Positions 11,364 through 23,336 of a stretch of DNA of 64,000 nucleotides are shown here, piece by piece. The stretch lies in contig NC_068352.1 in NCBI RefSeq assembly GCF_014633365.1, positions 19,873,310-19,937,309 on the forward strand. The letters run 5' to 3'. A program made the translations under genes and the position numbers. Below the pieces are notes generated by a model. It did not search any database and was not told where the DNA came from. It saw only the letters and a program-made list of their open reading frames with translations. Numbering within the stretch: the stretch's first letter is position 1; each line of letters opens with the position of its first letter. Source of the DNA: Diospyros lotus (Eukaryota > Streptophyta > Magnoliopsida > Ericales > Ebenaceae).

Positions 11364-14300
11364 GGGATATTATAGAGAAGAGAAAGGATAGTGGACACCT
11401 ATAAGAAAATAAAAAGACAAAATGGTTCCTACTCGGACACTGTTGTCTTCTCCCTAAAAGAATGTTCCAATTTTCCTTTTTTTTTTTTTTTTGTATGTCT
11501 TCTTGTACACTGCTTCTCTCTCTGGGCTACTCGTGCTTATAGCTGTGCTGATGGAAGGGAAGTGTTAAATCGCAAACATAAGAACAAGCAAATTTCACAA
11601 CAGTACAATTTCCGAGAAAAATTCTAAACAAAACGAGACATCAACGATGTTTTATGAGAGGCACTCTTTGATTATAACAACTTAATATTTTATACGAAAT
11701 TTCTACATAAAAATTTGTTTTATGGAGTGATAGTCAAATTATAGATATACATATACTAATGAGCTTAATTAAGGTCTGGAATTTGATACTCGTGAGTTGT
11801 ATATACACTCCATAAGTCACATATAGTCCTTTGACATTATCAGTTGGGTACAAAAGGCTATTGATGCTGATATTGAAATCTAACAATAGGTTTTGTTGAC
11901 GTCATGAATCGTTGGTCCTTAGGTGCAAATGGACTAGGTTGTTATTACTTAGAGACCTTCCAAGTTTAACATCACAAGTATAGAATAAGGGTTAACTCTC
12001 ATCTCATTAGTACACAAAGATCTTTCTTTTTATCGAGGAAAAAAATTATTTGTACAAGAATAGCCCATGCTACATACCATCAACAGGTCTATGGGGGAGA
12101 TTCAATAATTTTGTAAAAAATAAAAATAATTCTCATTTTAAAAAATAATACCCTAAAAAGATTAGATGTTTTTATCCTCATGGGGTGTCGGATCCGGAGA
12201 AGTCTTGACCTTAGGGAGAGAGATCTAAAAGAATGATATCCTGAAAGTGCTAGTTCATTTTTTGGATTCTCATTCTTCTTTCTTTTTTTCTTTCAACATT
12301 TGGATTTATTTTCATTGGCTTATCAAACCTTCTGTTGGTTAGAGGAGAATCTATTCAACAAGATAGCAGTTGTCAATATAAAACCCTTGATAATATATCC
12401 TATCCACGTCAAAAGTTGACAATTCTGACCAACTTTTTCATCAATTTTTTCAATTATCTATCTGTTGTGTGATTTGGAGAAGAGTCTCCAATGGATCAGT
12501 TCTACTGCTTTTGTGTTAAGTTGCAAAAGATGAAGTTAAAACCTGAAACAATAGCTCCAGGATATATCATCTTCGCTTTTGCAACCAATGGAGCACAACC
12601 TACCCAGTAATAAAGAAATAATCATGGAAATTGCTGCCATTGGTTGGTCGGTTCCTTTGGCAGCTGGGTTATGATGATCATTCTGCGGGTAGAGTTGTAC
12701 GCGTTTAATTCGCCAATTCCTTTGAATTTGAATGATTTTGCTCCTTTTTTTCTTAAGAATATTCCTTAATATTGAAGATAGGGACAAAGCCTGTCACCAG
12801 AATTGAACAAAGGAGACTCGGGGGAGGATCAAGGTTATATGTACTGGCTCAAAATTAATGTCTACAAGGTACATGCATGTCCTCCACTGAAGTTGTCACA
12901 ATTTCGAAGATGTCACTGTTCGGACTGGTAGATCATTAGATCTATTCAGGATCCCATGCTTCCCCATTGAAGGGGAAAATCTCGACCCCAAGCCAAATCC
13001 CCATCGAACTGAGGCCAAATCGTATATTGACGAGAAATGTGCAAGAGGGGCGACTCGATGCCTGACCAGAGGTGAAATCATGGTGGCAGCCGGATGGAGC
13101 AACGAAGATTAATTGGACGCGGACTGAGGCCAAATCACAATAAAACCGAGGCCAAAGCCTAAAGAGGGAGCCATGGTGGCAGCGGCGCGTCCTACCCTGG
13201 AGAAACCCTAAAGAGGGAGAGAGAGAAAGAGGAAGGCAACTTCCAAACAAAATTTGAAGTCTAGCTATGGCAGTAGAGAAACTCTAGGCATATATGGAGG
13301 TGCTCAAACTCTTCTTGCGGGATCTTACCATTGTTATTAGGATCAGATTATCACATTCTGCATTTCGCGAACAAAAGTTAAGAGAAAAGATGACAGACAA
13401 TTTATTATGATTGGACATCAATGTCTGTAACTGCGATCAAACAACAATGAAATAAATCCACTCAATTTATAGTTTTTTGTGAACAAATTACAAAATCCTC
13501 TTGCCATAGAGTTTTGAGCGAAAATTAAAAACTATCCCATTACTACTCCGGATAACTAGTCACAGACTCTAGTGAATTTACTTATTTGGCTACTACACAT
13601 ATATTCTGATAACAAAACCATAATAATTTGCTTATATTATCTCATTAATTCTATTACAGCCAATTAACAACTAAATTAGAAGTGCCTATTTGCATGCTAT
13701 GATTTTATATATTTATATGTTTCCAATACCCATCTCTATTATTTATTTATATTAATCAAATTAAATGTTATCTAAAAAAAATCATTTTTTTCAAATTTCA
13801 ATTCAATAGGTTACCTAACAACTGTGGTGAAGGTCAAATTGACTGTTTTAATTTGATTATAATTTGTATCTTTTGGGGTGGGGCAACAGTACGTAGTTTA
13901 TGGGAGAAGCCAATCTATATGCATCGGAATGGGGATATATCTTCGCGTGGAAAGGGCACACCTGCGCTGGAGCTTTTGCTAAACTTGCAATTACAAGAGA
14001 GTAAATAATTGAAAACCTAACCATACTGCGGTGGCGGCTCTAAATATTATACTCAACTTGATTGTCAGATTCATTAGGTTCATAGATACAATAAAGTGAT
14101 GGTTATGGCTCAGTTTTTGATTGATTCAATATATACTAAATATTAATTATTAATTATTAATAAACCCTAACTAAGTTTGAAAATCAATAACAGGTTTAGG
14201 GTTTAGGACATAAACATGTCAAATTTTAGTTCATTTTTTCATCAAATTTTATATATTGACAAGGTGAAAGTGAAACCTTAATGTTTACTACCCTGACAGA

Positions 14301-14932
14301 GAGAACCCTAATACATGCATTTGTCCTGCAGAAGCTACTTTTTTTTTTTTTTTTAGAGTAAAATTACTGAAAAAACACAGCAGCTACCCATTTTGCAATC
14401 TAAAGATTTCTGGGACTGGAAATTAGAGGATCTGAAAAAATAAGAAAATTTAAAAAAAAGTCAACTTTACTCTAGTATAGTGCATGCAAAGTGAGAAACA
14501 CTGTATATGGATAAATTTCAACCACACCCACATCCGAGGAGAAAGCTTAAAAGAAATTCAAACAATAAAGAACGCGCTAAACTTTACAAATCAAATCCAT
14601 TTCAACAAAAATAACTTCAAATATACGAGAATCAGATAAAGGAGTAAGGATCCAACAAGATATAACCTACTATACTCCAACAAGCAGTCCATCGATTGGA
14701 TAAGACAGTCTAAGAATCATGGATCTTACTCTATGAGATGGGCTATTCCGGATAACTAGAACTTCTCAAAACTTCTAGTCCAATGCACTCTCACTGAGAG
14801 GTCATTGCTACGAAAGTAGCCGCATGAATAGTAAACCCTTAGGCCATAAGAAAAGACTAGGATGGAGTAGAATGGTTACTCCTGCTAGGTTCATACGCCC
14901 ACCACACAAAGCATTTGTGTCAACTAAGAAAC
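11364..14932. other. Upstream intergenic region of the CLE gene
   Basis: No gene recognised. Contents include a poly-T run near 11478 and unmatched minus-strand frames at 12536-12787 and 12896-13250. The latter sit over GC-richer sequence with the repeated phrase 'gaggccaaatc' (about 13010, 13125 and 13148). AT-rich DNA runs from 13250 to 14640. The stretch closest to 11364 should hold CLE promoter elements, but I can point only to the TATA box. Confidence 0.4.
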
Positions 14933-15963
14933 TGTTGAAATTGACCTTTTGCCCTTGATATGATTTTAATGATGAAAAATAATTGTATTTTGATGATAAA
15001 ATTATTTTGTTAATGGTTATTAACTTGGTGCTCCAAATTACTTTTATATGTTCTATTAAGTATCAAAATGAAAATCAATTTCATCATGCAATCTCATGCG
15101 AAAAATCTTGTAATAATTTTTTTATGGCATTTGAAATATATTGTTTTATTTGATTAAAATGTGCAAAAAGTTATTTAAAATATTTTTTACCGTTATTACA
15201 ATGAATAGTGACTAGTGAACAATGAACAATGAACAATAATTGGACCATTGTGAACAATGATCTGACTGTTGTGAATAATAATTAGACCTTTGTGAACAGT
15301 AATCCGATCGTTGTGAACAGTAATGGCTATAAAAATGGCTAGTTTCTTTTAAACCTCTTGGGATGCCTATAAATACTATTCAATGATGCTCTTAAGACCA
15401 TCAAGAAGCAAGAATAAATTTATTTGTATTTTTACTTTTCCATTATACCTGTGCTTTCATTTTTTCCAAAAAAAAATTGATTATCATTTGTATCATTTTG
15501 TTTAAGTCTTGTGTTTATTATTAAGAGATATTGTAACTAAGAGATTCATCTCTTAGACTCTATTCTTTATACATTTATTATATTTCTTAACTTGTAAGTT
15601 AGAGGGCCTATCAAGTATTGATAGAAGGTTGTAATTCCTGGCGATTTAAACTAGAGGACCTACTTATGTATAAGTAAGAAGTTCGTATTTCCTAGTTAGC
15701 AGTTTATGTTAGAAGGCCTACCGGGTTTGGTAAGAGGTTTAGTGGATTGATTTGAAAATCCTTAGTAAGAAATTAAGGTAGTGGATTAGGATTATTTTAG
15801 CCAAACCACTAAATATCGCTTGTGTCCCTCTTGCATTTTATTTTGATTGTGCTTCATTGTTTTCTTGTTTAGTTTTCAAAATCTCCCAAAAAGTTTTAAA
15901 TTTCTCAAACACCCAATTCACCCTCCTTTTGGGTTATAGCGCAATTGCTTTATAAACCTAACA
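14933..15963 (+). repeat. 5' LTR of the gag-only copia
   Basis: It starts TGTTGAAATTGACC, ends CCTAACA and is followed three bases later by the primer site. The 3' partner starting near 18086 matches the first ~45 bases (TTTTGCC, then 'gataataaaaaataatt') with a small deletion. Confidence 0.75.
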
Positions 15964-15965
15964 AT

Positions 15966-15977
15966 TGGTATCAAAGC
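15966..15977 (+). other. Primer binding site, initiator Met-tRNA
   Basis: TGGTATCAAAGC differs at one base from the usual TGGTATCAGAGC, which pairs with the 3' end of plant initiator methionine tRNA. It lies directly after the LTR end. Confidence 0.85.
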
Positions 15978-16029
15978 CAAGTTCCCAAATTTTTCAAAGA
16001 TCTAACAACCTAGGGATAAAGATCCATAA

Positions 16030-17493
16030 ATGGCACACATTTTTTGTTCATCCCAATCCGAGGGTCAAAGCACTACTCATCCATCTTTCTTTGATGGTTC
16101 TAACTATGGTTATTGGAAGAAATGTATGTCTTGTTTTTCTTATACAAAACACAATCATTTTGTAGTCCATCAAGAATGAAGTTAAGCTTTCGGACATGGA
16201 GAAAATGAAGGCTTGGACGAAAGAGGACAAGCGAAATGTGGAGATAAATGCAAGAGCCATGAATATTTTATTATGTGCTCTATGCCTCGAGGAGTTCAAC
16301 CATATATCCACATGCTCAATGGCCAAAAAGATTTGGGACAAATTGGAACTCACTGATGAAAGTACTAGTCAAGTCAAGGAAACAAAAGTAAATATACTAA
16401 TTCATGAGTATGAATTTTTTTCTACGAAATCTTGGGAGCCATTTAAGGATATGTTTTTTAGGTTTAACTATATTGTCACTCGTTTAGAGGCTCTAGGAAA
16501 AAAAAATTCAAATTGGGAAAAAGTTAGAAAAATTCTTAGGAGTCTTCCCAAAGAATGGGATCCAAAAGTAATAGCCATTCAAGAGACTAAGGATCTAGAT
16601 AGCTTATCTGTTGATGATTTAATTGGATCTCTCATGACTCATGAGATCATGATGAATAGAGAAAATAATGAGAAAAAAAGAGATAAGAAACTTCTTTTCA
16701 AAGTTTCACAATCTACTAGTGAGGAAGAAGAAGAAAATACTGATTTTAAAATACTCACTAGGAAACTTAAAAGATTCATTAAAAGAAAATGTTGAAAGAA
16801 TTTGAAAGAAAAAATTTAAGAAAGAAGAAGGATAAGTCTGGAAGAAATATAGAAGTAATATCATATGTTATGAATGTAAAAAATTTGGACATATCAAACC
16901 CGAATGTCCATTACTTAAGAAGAATGAGAAATATGAGAAGCAGTTCAAGAAAAAAGAAGATGATTTATCTTTAAGTGATGAATCCCAAGTAGAAGAAGTG
17001 GTCAATCTATGCCTCATGGCCAAGGAAGAATATGATGTAACTTTTCACTCAACTCTCTTTCAATTTCAATTTTTGCTCTTGATGCATTTAATGATGTTAT
17101 AAGTGAATTTGAAAAAGTTAGTTTGAAAAAAATATTTTAAAGAAGAAATTAAAATCTTTAGATGAAGAAGTGAGTTCATTAAAAGAAGAAAAATATTATT
17201 GGAATAATGAGAAAAAAAAATTGAAAGATCAAAATAATAAACTTCAAGAGAAAACCAATGTTTAAAATCATCTCTTCAAAAAACCCAACAAAGAAAAAGA
17301 GGAATTGAAAAATGCATTTGAGACTCAAAGAAAGGATTTTAATAAAAGAACAAAAGAACAAGGTGGCTTTGTGAAAAGAAAACAAAATTTTGCCTCACAT
17401 TCTAAAATCATTTGTCATTATTGTGGTCAATGTGTGCATTCTATAAACAAATGTTTTGTAAGAAACAATCCACATAGGTTTAAGAAAATTTAA
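16030..17493 (+). pseudogene. Copia gag polyprotein (UBN2-type), frameshifted
   Basis: The capsid-like core is in the 199-residue frame 16196-16795, with copia gag landmarks: MAKKIWDKLE, FSTKSWEPFKDMF, LRSLPKEWDPKV and LSVDDLIGSLMTHE. The frame breaks near 16790. A first zinc knuckle, CYECKKFGHIKPEC (C-X2-C-X4-H-X4-C), follows at about 16866-16907 in another frame. Next comes a Lys/Glu-rich coiled-coil stretch, then a second knuckle-like motif CHYCGQCVHSINKC at about 17415-17456. Two knuckles separated by a coiled coil is the gag layout of SIRE-like copia elements. Several frameshifts and stops make it non-functional. Confidence 0.75.
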
Positions 17494-17825
17494 ATTCCTA
17501 TGGAGGAGCTCTATGCTAACAATGGTGAACCCAAAGTGGTTTGGGCACCAAAAGCTTGTGTATGATATATTTTTGCAAATTTGCTTAACATCCAAATGGA
17601 AGTCAAATTGAAATCTTTGTAGATGAATCAAACATGAATGAAAGAGGAATGAAGAAGAGATTCAACTGCAAATGATGAATTGGCATCCAAGAGTAAGAAA
17701 GATTTTATGAATGAAAATCTTGATAGTACATTTTTATCCCTAAACTTTTTATGTTTATGAGTTCTACTTTTATGTTTTTGATGAAAATTTGTATTCAAAA
17801 TTTCAATCATATTGATTTCTCAAAT

Positions 17826-18085
17826 TAAAGGGGAGTTATAGTATCTAAATAATTTTAAAATCCTTGATGAGTGCATTGATTAAGGGAGAGAATATATTTT
17901 TAATATATGTTAATAAGAGGGAGTATTAACGTTTTATCTTTCCCAAATATGTTGTCAAATGCGTTGTTGTTTTGCCCAATTCTCACCTTATCTAGTGATA
18001 AAATTATTTTTGATTTATGACAAAGGAGGGAGATTTTGGGGGGGGTTTTTTATAGTAGTTTTGTCATCATCAAAAGGGGGGAGAT
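17826..18085 (+). other. Serial polypurine tracts before the 3' LTR
   Basis: Five purine-rich tracts are spaced through this stretch: 'aaaggggag' near 17827, 'aagggagagaa' near 17881, 'aagagggag' near 17916, 'aaaggagggaga' near 18021 and 'aaaagggggg' near 18072. The last one abuts the 3' LTR remnant and is the most likely true tract for plus-strand priming. Confidence 0.55.
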
Positions 18086-18790
18086 TGATGTTTTGCCTTT
18101 AATATGGTTTTGATAATAAAAAATAATTATTTTTTCTATAAATAAGAAATATATAGAACAAAACACGCAAAAAAAAAAAAGGCTACAAGAAAAGGTCAGG
18201 GCAAACCCTAGACCACCAAAAAACTAAGGGGAGCAACACATCAACGATCACCCTCTGGGCTAAAAAAAAAGATAAAACTAAATATAAGAAAAAAAAAGAT
18301 GATAGTAAAATAAGCATATAAAAAAAGGAAAAGAAAGAAAACTAAAGTATGTACAAGAGAAATACACTAGCCAGAAGAGGTATGAAATCCCATGAAGATA
18401 TGACAAGGCAAAGTGCCGGAGAAACTGACACCAAAGATAAAACTCCATGGCCATTAAGGTCTACCTCCAAAGCAAAATCGTCTCAATGCAAGGAAGAGGT
18501 CTGATCTCTCAGAAGCCCCCAGACATAACGAAGAGCATAACTCTGAAGAGAAGCTCTAAAATGAATAGTCGCCAGACGGGCCCACATTGCACACTGAATC
18601 AAGTGCACGAGCTGGGAAGCTGGTCTTTCCTAATCACAGAAACACCTATTATTACGCTCCCTCCAAATGAAATACACCATGGCTTGAAGAACCAATTTGT
18701 TCGTCACCTGCTAGGGACTCTTACTGCTCCATCTAGTCGTTGCCCAAAGGACACCAATATCTCATCTATGCCAGGGCCAGCTGAATTTCT

Positions 18791-19339
18791 TCAATCTATG
18801 AAAGAAAAAGAACACCTCTCTAAAATAGCTACATTGGAAGAATAGGTGATCATGTCTCTCAGCATCCGCCCTGCAAAGAAACATCTATTCGGAAAAGACA
18901 AGAATAGGTTAATATGGTCAAGGGTAAACAAACGTTCCCGAATTGCTAACCACAGAATAAATGGGTAAGCGGGAATACCAGCAAATGACCATACTAAACG
19001 GTACCATAAAACCTGGGGGCGTTGGGCTTGAATCGCTTGGAAAGCAGCCCTTACTGAGAAAATCCCATTCAAGGCTGGAAACCAACAAGGCTCATCATGG
19101 CGATCAGGTCGAGGTAGGCTGGGCAGATGGTTCCAAAAAAGATCAGGGGATAGAGAAAGAAAAGTCTCCATTCGAGTACAATAACCATCCTCGATAAAAT
19201 TAAAAATCTTTGCCAAAATAGGAATGTCTGATTGTTGAGGTAACTGGCGAGAGAAACGATCAATAAGAACACCTAACTGGTGCCACTGATCATACCAAAA
19301 GAATGTATATACTTCATCTGTCCCCAATCCTCCACCCAA
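18791..19339 (-). pseudogene. LINE zf-RVT C-terminal domain
   Basis: A 182-residue open stretch reads FFWYDQWHQLGVL near its start, then FSVRAAFQAI and WYRLVWSFAGIPAYPFILWL. These are typical of the zinc-binding region that follows reverse transcriptase in plant L1 elements. It is the best preserved part of this LINE. The upstream connection to the RT (19340-19790) is degraded, and the 3' untranslated region continues to about 18135. Confidence 0.75.
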
Positions 19340-19789
19340 AAAGGGGTTTCAGAATTCCCTGCAATGAGAGCAACTTTTTCCAATACCACGGGCAAGCATA
19401 AGGAGTCTTGAGGAGCTAAAAGCATTCTCTTTTAACTCTATAGGTGTGCACCCACTACACCCATAGAGATTTCTTATCCCCAACCAGTAAACGCCACATA
19501 AGCTTAGCTACCAAGGCTTTATTTCAAACATAAAGAGGCCTAAGGCCCAGGCCACCTTACTTTTTCGGGCAACAAATGTCACTCCAGGCAACTTTCGCTT
19601 TATGGGTGTTCGTCTTGTTGCAACTTCGAAGGAAGTTACGAATAAGCTGCTCAATCTCATGAATCACCTTCTTCGGAAAGATGAAGATCGAGACCTAGTA
19701 CACATAGATCGTGGACATAACTAACTGAGCTAATTGTAAGCGGCCCCCAAATGAGAGTGCCCTGTTGGGCCAAGTACAAATTATATTCC

Positions 19790-21068
19790 TAACTTAATCA
19801 ATAATAGTCTGACAGTCCCTATAAGAGAGCTTAGGAGAGAGCAACGGAACTCCCAAATACCACATAGGTAAAGTCCCTCTTCTAAACCCTGAGGCATTGT
19901 AGATAGCCTTATGAAGAGAAGCATCCTTACACAAGACGAAGTAATCACTCTTCAACGAGTTGGTCGTTAGGCCAAACAACGAAGAAAAGAGCTCCAAGTA
20001 AGACTTCAAGATTCTAACTGAGTTAGGGTCGCCATGAGAGAACAAGAGTAAATCATTAGCGAGCATGAGCTTCACTAACCGAGGCTGCTCACATTTCTAA
20101 TGGAATTGAAAGTCCGAGAACTACAAGTGATGCTTAACAATGCCTTAAAGGATTTGCATCACGATAACAAAGAGGTATGGGGATAAAGGATCTCCCTGCC
20201 TCAACCCCTTCTCCTAGGAAAAAAACCATTTAACTGGTCGTTGATCTTAACCGAATAGCAAGGAGTCATGATACACTCTCGAATCCAGCCGCAAAATTAG
20301 GGAGGAAAGTTCATCAATTGAAGAACCATCATGAGAAAATTTCACTCCATCGTATCATAAGCCTTAGCTATATCGACTTTCATAGCACAACGAGGAGGTC
20401 CTTTATGAAGATGGTATTGGAAAACCAACTCCTGAGCATAACATTATCCCCAATTGAACAGCCAAGCACAAATGCAGCTTAAGACACATCCACCAATCCT
20501 GAGAGCATCGGCTTAATCCTGTTCTCCAATATCTTGGTAATGACTTTATACAAGACATTATAGCAAGAGATTGGCCTGAATTGGGACGGAGATTCAAAGT
20601 GAGGCACTTTGGGAATAAAGCTAATAATGGTTACATTAACCTGCCCCAAAAGGCAATCGAAAGAGAAAAAGCTTTGGACTGCCTTCACCACATCCGGGCC
20701 CACGATCTCCCAAGATTTTTTAAAAAACTTAGTCGTAAACCCATCAGGCCTGGGGCTTTATCATCGCCCATATTGAAAAGGGCTAACTTAACCTCTTCAG
20801 CTGAGACCTCAGCAACAAGACCAGCCCATTGGTCCTGCTCCAGGCATTTATCAATAAAGGGGGCCACATCAAGAAGGTTAAGGGGAGCATGATGAGATCT
20901 TTGACCATAAAGGTTTTGGAAGTAAGCGACCATGACATCCACCACCTCATCTTTAGACTTTGTAAAGGTGTCATCATCTCTCAAGAGGTTCATAATGCGG
21001 TGGTTATTATGCCTAGCGAGCATAGATTGAAAGAAGAATCGGGAGCACCGGTCCCTCTTGCCGACCAC
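19790..21068 (-). pseudogene. LINE reverse transcriptase domain
   Basis: Minus-strand landmarks in order: GKRDRCSRFFFQSMLARHNN (upstream linker), MGDDKAPG (RT entry motif), SFIPKVPHFESPSQFRPISC (RT motif 1-2, about 20600), GLRQGDPLSPYLF (about 20215-20177) and LANDLLLFSHGD (about 20060). The last is the catalytic box, normally F/Y-A-D-D; the first Asp is Asn here, so catalysis is lost regardless of the stops. The tail WYLGVPLLSPKLSYRDC follows near 19850. Confidence 0.75.
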
Positions 21069-21429
21069 CTGATCTAAGCATAGAGGCGATAGTGGTATGA
21101 CTCTTTCTCAAGAGCCACTAAGTAATCCCTATTCAACTTAATTAAGCTCTCTTTGGTGAAGGACAGGTCATGGGGGTTATCCTATCTCATATGTTGGATG
21201 CAACTTAAATTAGTTCTAAGGGACACAACCGGGTCAAAGACATGGCCTCTAGACCTATTAAGGATCTTCATAGCATCCTTAACAGCTCTGAGCTTTTGGA
21301 CAACCCGAAACATGCGAACACCAGGAATCCACCTATCCTAACTATCTGCCACCCTATCCAAGAAGAGGGGGTGATCAACAAGATGGTTAAGGAATCTAAA
21401 AAGGCTCTCATTATGCTAGTACTCGGTAG

Positions 21430-22139
21430 ATAAAGACACCACAACGGGGCTATGGTTAGAGATCCTGGGCTGAAGGAAGGAAGCCTTGCTTTCAGAATAA
21501 TGGCCAAGCTAGCCATCGATCATTAACCAGGGCTTTATCCAGCTTTTGAAAAATACAATCTTCACTAAATCTTTTATTGCTCCAAGTTAATTTGGGGCCA
21601 CTATACGCTAAATCCTAAAGTGAAGCAGAGGAAAGGAAATCATTGGACCTATGCATACCTAGAGAGAAAGAGGTGTTGCCACCCTTCATCTCAGAGCAGT
21701 TGCGGCACACATTAAAATCCCCTAATAAGAGTCAAGGATCAGACGCTGCTAACCCCACAAATCTGTTGAGGGAGTCCCATAATCTGGCTTATCCCACCTC
21801 ATCATTCCTAGCATAAATGCATGGCAGAGTTAAAGGATTTGGGATCTCAAATCCCATCACTTTGATATGGATAAATTGGTCTGACTTCGACAACGTTTGC
21901 ACATTGAGGGCGATCGGATCAAAACCAATCCAGATGAAACCCCCATTACACATATCATAATTGAAATCCCAATTCTAAGAAGGCATTATGTTAAGAGAAA
22001 CGTCCATAGCTTGTCTTTCCTAGACTCTGGTCCCTAGAAGAGCAATAAGAGACAACTTCTATTGAGAGATAAAGGACCGAACCTCCCACTACTTAGTGGC
22101 TTGGTTTAGACCCCTGACATTCTAGGAGACTATCTGCAT
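21430..22139 (-). pseudogene. LINE ORF2 endonuclease domain
   Basis: The minus strand reads MMQIVS, a stop (TAG), then NVRGLNQATK, the usual N-terminus of plant LINE ORF2 endonuclease with the conserved Trp replaced by a stop. Further along come a GDFNV core near 21715, KLDKALVNDRW near 21530 and SNHSPVVV near 21450; the last is usually SDHSP, so an active-site Asp looks replaced by Asn. This APE-type endonuclease would nick target DNA to prime reverse transcription. The frame is broken by stops. Confidence 0.7.
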
Positions 22140-22264
22140 CATTGACACTCTTGGGGGGGGGGGGGTTGGATCCGTACTCATAGGCCCCTTCCTTTGCTCA
22201 CCATTATCAAGCATCTTTTTCCTATCTCTTTTGGCCTGAGTTCTAGTCCTAGACCGATGCTCTT

Positions 22265-22729
22265 GAACTTGCCCTATTTCATGAGCCATTGGGAACTTCA
22301 TTAACAAAAATCCGAAAGATATCATTGCCCTCATGTCATTGAGGAGTGGATGCCCTAATATAACATGGCATGCTAATAAAGGTGTGTTAACAACCATGAA
22401 AATAGCCATTTTGGTAGTGCTCAGGGGTTCCATCCCTAGGGTTGTAAGTTGTATTTCTCCAATTATGGGGACTGATTCTCCCATAAAGCTGAACAGGTGG
22501 GACTGTACTGGATTTAGGCGATCCCTACAAATATTCATCTTTTCAAAACAATTCCAATATATTAGATTGATCGAGCTATCGTGGTCCACCAATATTCTTT
22601 TGATCGGGTGCTTAGCTATTACTGTTGAAATGACTAAAGGGTTGTCGTGGGGTATTATGGCCTCCTCTTAATCAGCAGTTGTGAAGATTATGGCTTCATC
22701 ATTGGCTTGTATTGGCATTACCGAATTAA
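22265..22729 (-). pseudogene. Gypsy aspartic protease region
   Basis: The minus strand reads EEAIIPHDNPLVIS, RILVDHDSSINLIYW, GESVPIIGEI, HVILGHPLLNDMRA and FLLMKFPM. This is the retropepsin fold of Tat/Athila-type gypsy polyproteins: an active-site box (usually D-x-G-S-S; here DHDSS, Gly lost), a flap, and the closing I-L-G-R/H-P segment. It is open from about 22592 to 22122, but the last ~45 residues belong to LINE sequence. The catalytic Asp-Ser-Gly-like box is altered, so activity is unlikely. Confidence 0.7.
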
Positions 22730-22979
22730 CTTAGTACCCCAAGAGCCCAATGTCAAGTCCAAGAAGGGACTCTAGAGAAGCTAGTATATATATCGAGTAT
22801 AGTAAAGAAAGAAACAACACTAGCTGGATACCTTTTGGGCTAAATATAGATAAAGAACTCCCGGATTAAGCGTGTTTGAGGTAGGGTAGCTCAAGGATGG
22901 GTGACCCTTGGGAAGTTTGCGTAGGCTTATCAGGGTAAGTTGATCTGGTCCTTCGTTTCGCTCGATACGGGATGTTACA
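22730..22979 (+). mobile_element. Cassandra-like solo LTR carrying 5S rRNA sequence
   Basis: It starts with a degenerate form of TGTAATACCCC ('cttagtacccc') followed by 'aagagccca', and ends 'gggatgttaca'. The centre (about 22856-22930) matches the internal promoter part of plant 5S rRNA: 'gattaagcgtgtttgag' corresponds to box A, and 'aaggatgggtgaccc' plus 'gggaagttt' to box C. This arrangement defines Cassandra, a terminal-repeat retrotransposon in miniature. It interrupts the gypsy remnant between protease and gag C-terminus. No clean 5-bp duplication is visible. A second copy is at 52928-53153. Confidence 0.8.
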
Positions 22980-23336
22980 TCATGCATATGCCATCCCAGA
23001 AGATGAGGTATGGCCAACCATAGTTTCTTGCACCCAATATCATATGGATTGCTTGATTGGTCGGTTGGTTGTTCATTAGGGGATTTCCTCTTTCCTTTAT
23101 TCCCTGATCATCTTATTTCCTTTCATCTACCCATCGGTCCCTTCTACCCACTTCATCTTCACGCCTTCTCCAATCTATTTCCTCCATTCGTTACCCTTGC
23201 AATTGCCCATTCTTGATTAGAGATTTGATTTAGTTCGTCAAATATTGACAACAGTCAGTGTTGTGCCCATACATCTTATGAAACTTGCGATAGGCGTCTC
23301 TATCTTTCCAATAGGTCAATTTATTTTCTTGGGAAA
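22980..23336 (-). pseudogene. Gypsy gag C-terminal (His/Cys) fragment
   Basis: Near 23330-23210 the minus strand reads KLTYWKDRDAYRKFHK, then MYGHNTDCCQYL and IKSLIKNGQLQ. This corresponds to the conserved 'C-x-F-H-x-x-x-G-H-x-T-x-x-C' segment at the end of Tat-lineage gag proteins. Stops occur within it. Plus-strand frames over the same bases are shadows. Confidence 0.6.

Larger units (their letters stand above)
14933..18130 (+). mobile_element. Ty1/copia retrotransposon, gag-only (SIRE-like)
   Basis: A 1031-bp 5' LTR (TGTTGA to CTAACA, 14933-15963) is followed by a methionine-tRNA primer site, a gag region with two zinc knuckles, A/G-rich polypurine tracts and the first ~45 bases of a 3' LTR (from about 18086). 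The 3' LTR is cut off where LINE sequence begins. No protease, integrase, reverse transcriptase or RNase H is seen, so it is a deletion derivative or a non-autonomous type. The LTR text ('gatattgtaactaagagattcatctctt', split as 'tgtaactaagagattcatct') is shared with LTR pieces at 23337-25907 and 51333-51813. Confidence 0.75.
18130..22260 (-). mobile_element. LINE (L1-type) retrotransposon, decayed
   Basis: Read on the minus strand, the order is endonuclease, reverse transcriptase, zinc-binding RT domain (zf-RVT), then a T-rich 3' untranslated region. That region ends near 18135 with 'ttcttatttatagaaaaaa', typical of plant LINE 3' ends. The start of ORF2 is recognisable at about 22139-22095. 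Flanks differ: copia LTR on the low side, gypsy protease on the high side, with no matching target duplication. The boundaries are therefore approximate and the element may have been cut by a rearrangement. Many stops and frameshifts are present. Confidence 0.75.

Noticed and set aside
12896..13250. Overlapping minus frames of 68 and 102 residues
   Set aside because: The two frames contradict each other and neither shows a domain; treated as non-coding GC-richer DNA.
22859..22935. A 5S rRNA gene
   Set aside because: Only the central part of 5S is similar and it is embedded in an LTR with TG/CA-type ends that recurs at 52928; it is Cassandra-derived, not a 5S gene.
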